A stretch of 7,452 bases of DNA from NCBI GenBank assembly GCA_020048295.1, contig JAIFMT010000151.1, forward strand, positions 1-7,452, in the 5' to 3' direction. The number at the start of each line of letters is the position of its first letter. Within the stretch, counting starts at the first letter, position 1. The notes below the pieces were generated by a model that was not told the DNA's origin, made no database searches, and worked only from the letters and a program-made list of their open reading frames with translations. Made by a program: the position numbers and the translations under genes. The stretch comes from Rhodoferax sp. GTDB lineage: Bacteria > Pseudomonadota > Gammaproteobacteria > Burkholderiales > Burkholderiaceae. Shown piece after piece: positions 1 to 6,059 of this stretch.

Positions 1-54
1 GTCGGCATTAAGCAGCCCATAACCGCCATCCACCAGGCCGGTCACGATGTCGGC
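1..54 (-). repeat. In-frame repeat, second copy (residues 958-975)
   Basis: This segment encodes ADIVTGLVDGGYGLLNAD, identical to residues 895-912 of the same protein. It differs from the other copy at six nucleotides, all synonymous third positions. The preceding codon is Thr here and Lys in the other copy, and similarity stops there. The downstream limit is cut by the window edge. Confidence 0.85.
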
Positions 55-2925
55 CGTCACCTGCCAGGCGTTGTTGACAAACTGCTGGTCAAGCAAGCGG
101 CCATTGCAGCCGGCCGAGCTGCCAAACAACAGCAGCGGTACGCGCCGGCGCGCCAGAATCGCTTGCCTGACTGCCGCGTAATTGCGGCTGTCGGCGTTGA
201 GCAGACCATAGCCGCCATCCACCAGGCCGGTGACGATATCGGCTTTTGACTCGATCACCGCTTGCTCGCTGCCGTGGTAGTTCAGGTGCTCGTTGCCCAC
301 TTCAGTCAACACAAACAGGTGCGGACGGACGTACTGACTGCGTTGGGCCAGCTTGCCCGGATGGGTGCCTGCCGCCTCAATGATGGCCACGCGATCCTGT
401 TGCCGGATTGAGGCCAGGCTGCCCATGATGGCAAAGCTCAGGTTCGAGCTGTGCGTGGTGGCGTGAGTCGAGATTTGTGGACTCAGGGCGTGGTGCAGCA
501 TGTTCTTGAAGCCGGTCTTGCCCTCGGTACCGCTGACCAACACGCGTTGGCCGGTAAACAGGTGGTCACGCACATGCCTGCCGAGCTGCTCAACGGCCGT
601 CAACAAATGATCGACACGCAGTACTGGCAAGTCTTGCGGCAAGCCTTCAGCCCACGTGGGCACCATGGCAGCTGCGGCACCGGCCTGGATAGCTTTGCGA
701 ACCGATGCCACGCTTTCTGCATCAAATGTCTCGTTGGAAACGCCAACTTTCATGGCAACAAACAAATTGCCGGCACTGCCTTCGACCAGGTATTTCCGTC
801 TGAAACTCAGGCCAGTCAACAACGTCCCCTCGGGCAGGTTGTGCCAACGGCCGCCCGTCACGGCGGCCATGGTGGCAGCATCCAGCAGCAAGGGGTTCTC
901 TGCAGTGGCCAATTTTGGGGGGTACTGCCTGGGTGAATGGGCAGCAACGACTGCGTCTTCAGGGGTCTGTTGCCAATCGACCAACAGGCGCGCCACCGCC
1001 AGGGCGGGCAAGCGCGCCAGCTTTTCGGCGGTGCTGACACCCGCCACCCCACGGGGGGCCGACTCGCTGACCAGCAGTTCGCCAAGATAGACCTGTCCAA
1101 AACGCAGCCGGGCATCGTCGGTCGCGATTGGCATGGCCTGGCCGCCTTCCATGTCCACCAACGACCAGCACAGCAGGTAGCTGCCGGCTGGCACCCGTAT
1201 CGCCGGCCGCACCACCACGCGGTCGCAGATGATCTGCGCTGGCAGCCAGCGCGCTGGTGGATGAATGCCTTCGGCCACCGGGTGGGTGTAGGCAAAGGCC
1301 TGAGAGCCGTCAGGCCGCAGGCCGGTAATGCGCGCCTCGACCCGGCTGGGCATGGCGGGCGCCGCCGCCTGAAAATAAACTTCACAAACAAATCCTCTTC
1401 CAGCCCTTACTGGACTTGCGTAGCGTGCTCCTAAAATAGTTAGGTTGGGGTTGATGTGCAACGGCCTTGGCCAGGCCTGGTTGTTGCCCTGTATGGCGGT
1501 ATAGACCAGATTGCTTTGGTGTCTGTGCAATGGCTCTGGCAGTGTCAAGGTTCTCGGCCCATCGTGCGGCTGGCTTGGCAAGCTGGGTTTGCGTCGCGTT
1601 GGTCTGGCCAGGTGCTGACCGCTGACACGCAGCCCGACCTCGGTCTTCTCAAGCCGGGTGGTGGGGTCGAGCGCAAGGCTCAGGGTGGTCAGCACCTCGC
1701 GAATGCGCTCAAAATCCTCACCTGTGGCCAGTCTGGCCCGCGCGTTGCTCAGCTTTACCGGGCGGATGGTGAGTTCGCACGACCCATCAGGCTGCCAGGT
1801 CAGCGCAAACAGCGCCGAGTCCTTCATGGTGTGCTGCGCCACCCGGTCAAACAGCAAGGTGCCCATGTCGTAAATGATCGGTCGCCCGAGGTGCATGGCC
1901 ACGCCATGCAGGATGTGTGCAGAGTGACCCAGCACGGCATCGGCACCGAGTTCGATCAGTTGCCGGGCGCTGTTCTGGATGCCCTGACTCGGCGCACTCA
2001 ACCAATTGATGCCCCAGTGCGGGCTGACGATGACGATGTCCGCGTGCGCGCGGGCAATCGCGATGGACCCGGCCAGCACGCTCGCCAGCCTGTCAACGGC
2101 CACGTGGTGGATGCCGGGCGTTGCGTCACCGGCGGCCATCACGGGCGTTTCGGTTTCCACGCCGATGAAAGCGACCGTCACGCCTTTGACCTTGGCGTAT
2201 TTGGGCAGCGCCGCATCAAGCCGGTTGCGGCCAGCACCAAATTGCAGAAAGCCACAGGCCTCCAGCGTGTCGGTTTGCTGCGCCAACGCGTCTGCGCCGT
2301 AGTCCATCGCATGGTTGTTGCCGGTGGCCACGCAGCCCACGCCCGCCTGAAGCAGCACATCGAGCATTTCGGGGTGCGCGTGGTAGTAATACGGCTGCTG
2401 TCCCCCCTTGTCGATAAAGTCGCCCTCAGAACTGATGCAGGTCTCCAGGTTGACCAGGCTCAGGTCGGCAGCCCGAAACAGCGCTGCCACCCCCGCCAGC
2501 GGATCGGCCGCACCGCGCAAGCCCACCCAGCCCGGCATTTGTCGGCCCAGCATGACATCGCCGCCCGCCACCAATTGAAGGCTGCCGGGCAAGGCGATGG
2601 GTACCGGCGGTGTGGCAGCACCTGCCTGGCACCACTGCGCCATGCGCTGTTGCAGCACCGCATCATCGTCAAAAGTCGGGTTTGCCTGGCTCTGTGTCTC
2701 CGCTGCCATGCTCAGTGCCAGCTGCAGGTAGCTACGGCCCATGCCCAGATTGCCGCGCAAACAACAGATTTGCGCAATCAGGGCATAGGGTTCACGCCGG
2801 TGCGGCCAATGCAGGATGGCGCGCCCCGCACTGTCGAGCGCTGTGACCCAATCCTGCCGTTCAATGGCCTGTTGTGCCTGTGCGGCCAGTTGGCGGGCCA
2901 GCTCTTGCTGATGCTGCGCTTGCAT
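1..2925 (-). CDS. TPR-CapA-beta sandwich-MurF-like ligase fusion protein, 3' end missing
   Basis: Open for 975 codons from ATG at 2925 to the window edge; I checked this frame and found no stop. Residues about 10-85 look TPR-like (QDWVTALDSAGRAIL). About 115-415 is a CapA/PGA_cap domain: GGDVMLGR 121-128, NLET 159-162, GNNHAMDYG 202-210, SPHWG 301-305, GHSAH 333-337, then YDMGTLLFD. About 510-600 reads as a beta-sandwich (RVPAGSYLLCWSLVD). From about 680 it is MurF-like: TGGRW at 690-694, ATP-binding loop GTEGKT 799-804, HLNYHGS 880-886, and K894 where Mur ligases carry the carbamylated lysine. CapA and a Mur-ligase-type CapB act together in poly-gamma-glutamate synthesis and export; here both lie in one chain, so an ATP-dependent amide-bond ligase for a surface polymer is my inference. 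The substrate is unknown. The start lies 17 nt after the upstream stop, without a strong Shine-Dalgarno, which suggests translational coupling. The Mur ligase C-terminal domain lies outside the window. Confidence 0.88.
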   Translation of the reverse strand, partial: MQAQHQQELARQLAAQAQQAIERQDWVTALDSAGRAILHWPHRREPYALIAQICCLRGNLGMGRSYLQLALSMAAETQSQANPTFDDDAVLQQRMAQWCQAGAATPPVPIALPGSLQLVAGGDVMLGRQMPGWVGLRGAADPLAGVAALFRAADLSLVNLETCISSEGDFIDKGGQQPYYYHAHPEMLDVLLQAGVGCVATGNNHAMDYGADALAQQTDTLEACGFLQFGAGRNRLDAALPKYAKVKGVTVAFIGVETETPVMAAGDATPGIHHVAVDRLASVLAGSIAIARAHADIVIVSPHWGINWLSAPSQGIQNSARQLIELGADAVLGHSAHILHGVAMHLGRPIIYDMGTLLFDRVAQHTMKDSALFALTWQPDGSCELTIRPVKLSNARARLATGEDFERIREVLTTLSLALDPTTRLEKTEVGLRVSGQHLARPTRRKPSLPSQPHDGPRTLTLPEPLHRHQSNLVYTAIQGNNQAWPRPLHINPNLTILGARYASPVRAGRGFVCEVYFQAAAPAMPSRVEARITGLRPDGSQAFAYTHPVAEGIHPPARWLPAQIICDRVVVRPAIRVPAGSYLLCWSLVDMEGGQAMPIATDDARLRFGQVYLGELLVSESAPRGVAGVSTAEKLARLPALAVARLLVDWQQTPEDAVVAAHSPRQYPPKLATAENPLLLDAATMAAVTGGRWHNLPEGTLLTGLSFRRKYLVEGSAGNLFVAMKVGVSNETFDAESVASVRKAIQAGAAAAMVPTWAEGLPQDLPVLRVDHLLTAVEQLGRHVRDHLFTGQRVLVSGTEGKTGFKNMLHHALSPQISTHATTHSSNLSFAIMGSLASIRQQDRVAIIEAAGTHPGKLAQRSQYVRPHLFVLTEVGNEHLNYHGSEQAVIESKADIVTGLVDGGYGLLNADSRNYAAVRQAILARRRVPLLLFGSSAGCNGRLLDQQFVNNAWQVTADIVTGLVDGGYGLLNAD
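190..243 (-). repeat. In-frame repeat, first copy (residues 895-912)
   Basis: This copy sits directly after K894, where the Mur ligase family usually has a segment like K-A-D-I, a glycine-rich turn and N-x-D. It is therefore probably the ancestral copy. The spacing to the second copy is 189 bp, exactly 63 codons. Confidence 0.85.
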
Positions 2926-2942
2926 GCCGGAGTCTTAGTGGC

Positions 2943-4754
2943 TCATGGCGCATCGTGCCAATACGGCAGCAACTTGGCAAAAAACGAGGCCACGTGCTGA
3001 ATCGTGTCAATGCGAAACCATTGACGGGTGTACTTGAACCGAATGCCGCCCAGAGCGATTTTTGGGTTGGGCGCAAAGTAAATGGCATCCTGGGTGTTGA
3101 CCAGATGCAGTAGCGCCCAGGCCGCCAGCACAATGGCTTGCCACAGCTCTGCGGCCTTGACGGTATCGCCCATCTTGACCGCCAGTTCGTAGGCGCCCAG
3201 CAAGCCCTCGCAGCGTGCGCCATCGGCATAGGGGTAGTCGCCAAATTCGTAATAAAAAGCCCCAGCGTAGTCGGGGTAAGGCGCATCGGTGACCTTGTAC
3301 ATGTGGTCAATCATCTTCTGCGCGTCTGAAAAAACAAACTCGGCATACTGGGGCCGGCGCATCTCGGCAAAATCCCACGCCTCCATGATGCCCATCATCA
3401 GCCAGCCGTCCGATGGCACGGCGCTGTACTCGCTGGCGCGGGTGATCGGGCGAACTTCCAGCAAAAAGGTCAAGGCCTGGTGCAGCTTTTCAATGATCGG
3501 CCCGCGCTGTTCGGGGCTGACCAGGTGCAGGTAGGCGGCCAGCCCGCAAATCGCCTCGCCGGGGTAAAAGAACGAAAAGTAATTCGGGTTTTCAGCCTCG
3601 GAAATCGGCTTGTCGAGGTACAGGTTGTAATAAATGAACTCGCCACTGGCGGTGACCTGGTTCACCAGGTGGCAGGCCAGCCGGTCTGCCCAAAGCCGGT
3701 AAGTGGTGTCGCCGGTGAATCGCTCATATTGCGCCAGCAAATACAGCGCAATGCCCGAGCCGCCAAGTTTGGACTTTTTTTCGCTATAAATGTAGGCCCC
3801 TTGCTGGCCGTTGTAATCTTGCAGGCGAGCCTGCGCCACCAGGTAGTCAATGGCCCGGGTGATGTTGCGCCAGGTATCGTTGCGCCGGTTGCAGCGCTCA
3901 TGAAACAGGCAGGTCATGCCGCCGCCGGCGTGGCGCAGGATGTTGTAGTAGGGGTTTTTGACCGGGTCGCGCGTGGGGTGCTCGTGATCGCGGTACGAAT
4001 TGGTGGCAGCGTCGTAGTAGTACAAAAATTTGCCGTTGGCTTTTTGTGTCAGCTTGATGTGCTCAATCGCCAGATCGACCGCGTGGGAAATTTTCTCGCG
4101 TGTCACTGCACCAACCACCGGATAACCCCGATACAGCGCCCGCCAGCCGTGTTGCGTGGCGAGGTAGCTGGCAGAGCGGAAGCACTCAAACGTCGCGGTG
4201 CGCACCACATCCTCGCCATAGGCACGATACAGATAATCGCGCAACTGGCCCATACCCATGACCGAGCGCACATAGGCATCGCCGGGGGGAAACACGTGCA
4301 GCTTGCCTTCGCGCGTGCGGATCAGCAGGCCATCCACGCCAATCTCAAAATGTCGCTCGCCGGCCTGCTCCATGCCAATCTGGAACAGGTCAACCCGCCG
4401 TGGGGCCTCGGTCACAAAGTCCAGTTGCAGGCTGCATGCCTCAGTGGCCAGGGCAACACGCCTTGCATGCGCCAGCACGTGTCCAAAGACATCGGTAAAG
4501 TCAAGTTTGCCGCCGTCAAACGCGCGTGACACCAGAATCCGGCGGTGTCCGGGTGCATACAGAATCAAAATCAGCCGCAGCGCCCGCTTGGGAAAGCTGC
4601 TATGCGCAAAGGCTTGGCGCAGTGCCGGCACGTCAACCTGGCCGCCGCGCAAACTGGCCATGAGCAGAGCATGAAGTAGTTGATCGGGCTCGGTTGGGGC
4701 GAATGGGTGCAGTCCACGCTCGGGTGCGTCAAACTGCGCCGGCATCAAAGGCAT
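2943..4754 (-). CDS. Two-domain protein with predicted (alpha/alpha) six-hairpin-type barrel
   Basis: The 603-residue protein has no signal peptide or membrane segment, so it is probably cytoplasmic. Residues 60-200 look alpha/beta, with a conserved-looking stretch HFEIGVDGLLIR (135-146) and FPPGDAYVRS (155-164); this faintly recalls AMMECR1 proteins, but I would not assign it. From about 220 to 600, helical hairpins alternate with glycine/aromatic turns: GKFLYYYD 241-248, YNILRHAGGG 270-279, KLGGSGIALYLLAQY 329-343, FYPGEAICGLAAYL 396-409, CEGLLGAYELA 515-525. That rhythm is typical of (alpha/alpha)6 folds such as six-hairpin glycosidases, GH105-like hydrolases and glucuronyl C5-epimerase C-termini. 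Acidic and aromatic residues are plentiful, but no specific catalytic pair can be named. It lies 17 nt upstream of the CapA-Mur ligase fusion gene, so the two are surely co-transcribed. A role in trimming, epimerising or binding a polymer or its precursor is inference. The start is supported by GGAGA six nt upstream. Confidence 0.85.
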   Translation of the reverse strand: MPLMPAQFDAPERGLHPFAPTEPDQLLHALLMASLRGGQVDVPALRQAFAHSSFPKRALRLILILYAPGHRRILVSRAFDGGKLDFTDVFGHVLAHARRVALATEACSLQLDFVTEAPRRVDLFQIGMEQAGERHFEIGVDGLLIRTREGKLHVFPPGDAYVRSVMGMGQLRDYLYRAYGEDVVRTATFECFRSASYLATQHGWRALYRGYPVVGAVTREKISHAVDLAIEHIKLTQKANGKFLYYYDAATNSYRDHEHPTRDPVKNPYYNILRHAGGGMTCLFHERCNRRNDTWRNITRAIDYLVAQARLQDYNGQQGAYIYSEKKSKLGGSGIALYLLAQYERFTGDTTYRLWADRLACHLVNQVTASGEFIYYNLYLDKPISEAENPNYFSFFYPGEAICGLAAYLHLVSPEQRGPIIEKLHQALTFLLEVRPITRASEYSAVPSDGWLMMGIMEAWDFAEMRRPQYAEFVFSDAQKMIDHMYKVTDAPYPDYAGAFYYEFGDYPYADGARCEGLLGAYELAVKMGDTVKAAELWQAIVLAAWALLHLVNTQDAIYFAPNPKIALGGIRFKYTRQWFRIDTIQHVASFFAKLLPYWHDAP

Positions 4755-4836
4755 TCGTTTTCTCCAAATTGCATAGCGAACTGTTTATCCACCGGAACCC
4801 CTTGCAGCACACACAGCGGCCGCAAACCGGTGCTGG
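4755..4836 (-). other. 82-nt spacer between the DUF1566 gene and the 603-residue protein gene
   Basis: It contains the GGAGA ribosome binding site and a loose inverted pair, CACCGG/CCGGTG (4827-4832 and 4790-4795). No strong GC stem with a T-run follows, so I see no convincing terminator. No clear promoter is visible either. Read-through from the upstream gene is therefore plausible. Confidence 0.4.
4761..4765 (-). promoter_or_regulatory. Ribosome binding site of the 603-residue protein gene
   Basis: GGAGA on the minus strand, six nt before the ATG at 4754. It fixes this start over the in-frame ATG three codons later. Confidence 0.75.
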
Positions 4837-5349
4837 CTACTTGCGAACCAGACGAATCAGGTGGCGCTGTTCGCGGTTGAGGGGGCTGCTTTCGCCATGC
4901 TGAAAGCTCACATACCAGGCCAGACTGGCACTGCCCAGGTAGGGCGATGCCGTGCAAAACCAGGCACTGGGTGTGGCCGGAAATGCGCTCGTATCAATGG
5001 TGGGGCTGCCCCGGCGGGTGTCGATCAGGCTGGAGAGCTCTTTGACTGTGGGCATGCGCCAGCCAGACTTTGCCTTGGCCAGCGCTGCTGCCTGTTTTTC
5101 TGAGTGGCTGCTGGCGGTGCCGGTGCAGGTGCCGTCTTTCCAGTGTTGTCCCAGGCTGCACCGCTGCCAGGTCAACCCGGTTCTGGCATCGGTCACCTCG
5201 GCACCATCGGCCGAGTAGGTAAAGCGCACTTGCGTTTCGGCCTGTGCCGGGGTGCTTGTGCACAGCAGGGGCAACAAGGCAAGGATGCTGGCCACCAATG
5301 GGCCATGGGCGTGGAAGGTGGCACGGAACAGGGTGTTGAAAAGCTTCAC
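4837..5349 (-). CDS. Secreted DUF1566 (Lcl C-terminal-like) domain protein
   Basis: The 170-residue protein begins with a signal peptide: a basic N-region, hydrophobic core at about 17-30 and AQA/ET cleavage after residue 37, so the mature protein should be periplasmic or exported. The rest matches the DUF1566 pattern: opening VTDARTGLTWQRCSLGQ (52-68), CTG near 75-77, WRMPTVKEL (97-105), SLID, SAFPATPSAWFCTASP (121-136), AWYVSFQHG (144-152) and terminal LIRLVR. C64 and C75 may form a disulphide. This domain is common in secreted and surface proteins, and no enzymatic activity is known to me. The start codon is GTG, with only a weak AGAG about nine nt upstream; no in-frame ATG would keep the signal peptide. 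It is the first gene of the minus-strand group, 82 nt ahead of the 603-residue protein gene, so co-transcription is possible but less certain than for the next pair. Confidence 0.85.
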   Translation of the reverse strand: MKLFNTLFRATFHAHGPLVASILALLPLLCTSTPAQAETQVRFTYSADGAEVTDARTGLTWQRCSLGQHWKDGTCTGTASSHSEKQAAALAKAKSGWRMPTVKELSSLIDTRRGSPTIDTSAFPATPSAWFCTASPYLGSASLAWYVSFQHGESSPLNREQRHLIRLVRK

Positions 5350-5550
5350 TTTGAATCTCTTGCTGAACGGTCGAAAAATGTCGGGCCAGCGCCCAAAATG
5401 TAAACCTGTCCATTATGAAGCGGCAAAGCCCGGCAATCCAGTGTCAGAAACCCGCGTAGGGCAACTGCTTTGCAAGGTGCTGCTGCAAAATGGTGGGTGC
5501 CTGGCCCAAGCCGGGTCAAAATCGCCACTTGTCTGACACTACTGCGCATC
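5350..5550. promoter_or_regulatory. Divergent intergenic region, probable promoters both ways
   Basis: These 201 bp separate the minus-strand DUF1566 gene from the plus-strand NTF2-like gene, so both transcripts should start here. On the minus strand, CATAAT at 5417-5412 is a reasonable -10 box about 63 nt before the GTG, but no good -35 lies 16-18 nt further upstream. On the plus strand I find no convincing sigma-70 pair. No clear operator palindrome or RNA gene is seen. A plus-strand frame is open through part of the region from a TTG at 5470, but its content does not look coding. Confidence 0.45.
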
Positions 5551-6000
5551 ATGTCCAAACTCACCAAAATGGCCCCCAACGTGGGTGGTTCGGTTGATGA
5601 AGCCGAAGCCAGCTTTTACGAAGCCCTGCAAAGCGCCGACCTGGAGCGCCTGATGGCGTGCTGGGCCGATGAAGACGACATTGTTTGCATTCACCCTGGC
5701 GGTGGCCGCCTGATTGGCCTGGGTGCCATCCGCGCCGCGTTCGAGGCCATGTTCAACAACGGCAGTTTGCGCATCCGGCCTGAGTCCATCCGCAAGGTGG
5801 ACAGCATGACGTGCGCCGTTCACAGCGTGCGCGAGCGCATCGAAGTGCTGACCAAGGAGGGTCCGGTGCAGGCGTTTGTGCTGGCCACCAACGTCTATCT
5901 CAAGACGGCCCAAGGCTGGCGCATGGTGGCGCATCACGCCAGCCCGGGCGCTGCACATGAGTCGCCCGACATCAGCGAAGTCCCCATTGTTTTACATTAA
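5551..6000 (+). CDS. NTF2-like / SnoaL-like domain protein
   Basis: The 149-residue protein fits the NTF2-like cone fold. An N-terminal helix (about 15-38, EAEASFYEALQSADLERLMACW) leads to DDIVCIHPGGGRLIG (42-56), a helix AIRAAFEAMF (59-68), then beta strands ending ATNVYLKTAQGWRMVAHHASP (112-132). The HPGG and TNVY...GWR..HHASP pattern is that of small SnoaL_3/DUF4440-type proteins common in beta- and gammaproteobacteria. Members of the fold range from isomerases to non-catalytic scaffolds, so no reaction is assigned. It is cytoplasmic, with no signal peptide. ATG 5551 is chosen because the domain begins soon after it; no Shine-Dalgarno is seen there, nor before the next ATG at 5569, which is also possible. 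It lies just upstream of the YheT-type hydrolase gene on the same strand. Confidence 0.85.
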   Translation: MSKLTKMAPNVGGSVDEAEASFYEALQSADLERLMACWADEDDIVCIHPGGGRLIGLGAIRAAFEAMFNNGSLRIRPESIRKVDSMTCAVHSVRERIEVLTKEGPVQAFVLATNVYLKTAQGWRMVAHHASPGAAHESPDISEVPIVLH

Positions 6001-6059
6001 ATTGGCCTCTAGACCATATGGATAAAGCGCAGGAAGCTATGAACTATGTAGCTTCTTGC
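5999..6059 (+). repeat. Putative dispersed intergenic repeat of Comamonadaceae type
   Basis: The gap after the NTF2-like stop starts with aaattggcctctag and continues through gataaagcgcaggaagctat to a gtagcttcttgc arm. From memory, short repeats carrying GGCCTCTAG, an A-rich GCGCAAG-like core and AGCTAT are scattered through Comamonadaceae genomes, usually between genes. This copy seems diverged. Only one copy lies in the window, so repetition cannot be shown here. Its right end enters the hydrolase reading frame. Confidence 0.5.
6029..6059 (+). promoter_or_regulatory. Hairpin covering the hydrolase ribosome binding site and start
   Basis: GAAGCTA (6033-6039) and TAGCTTC (6049-6055) pair perfectly. 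With one G-U pair the stem extends to 11 bp (6029-6039 with 6049-6059) around a nine-nt loop. The stem takes in the AGGA Shine-Dalgarno (6031-6034) and the A of the ATG at 6039. In mRNA it could lower translation of the hydrolase or make it depend on ribosomes arriving from the upstream gene. Function is inference. Confidence 0.55.

Noticed and set aside
190..246. CRISPR or other direct-repeat array suggested by the 189-bp spaced repeat
   Set aside because: Only two copies, spaced a whole number of codons inside a coding frame, with synonymous-only differences. This is a protein-coding repeat.
858..1391. Minus-strand open frame of 177 codons, and the idea that CapA and Mur ligase are separate genes with a start near here
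   Set aside because: The frame is out of register with the continuous CapA-Mur ligase frame and gives Arg/Pro/Trp-rich nonsense. The continuous frame has no stop between the two domains, so a fusion is the simpler reading.
1456..3000. Plus-strand open frame of 514 codons
   Set aside because: It uses the same codon register, read in reverse, as the CapA-Mur ligase gene, whose motifs are clear. The plus-strand translation has no recognisable domain and is rich in His, Gln and Arg, as expected of an antisense shadow in GC-rich DNA.
3480..4529. Plus-strand open frame of 349 codons
   Set aside because: It is antisense to the 603-residue barrel protein, shows no family motifs and has no ribosome binding site worth noting.
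4790..4832. Possible terminator in the spacer after the DUF1566 gene
   Set aside because: Only a 6-bp inverted pair with a loop of over 30 nt, and no T-run after it.
5470..5550. Upstream TTG start that would lengthen the NTF2-like protein by 27 residues
   Set aside because: The added residues match no NTF2-like N-terminus, no ribosome binding site supports the TTG, and the stretch is needed as promoter region.
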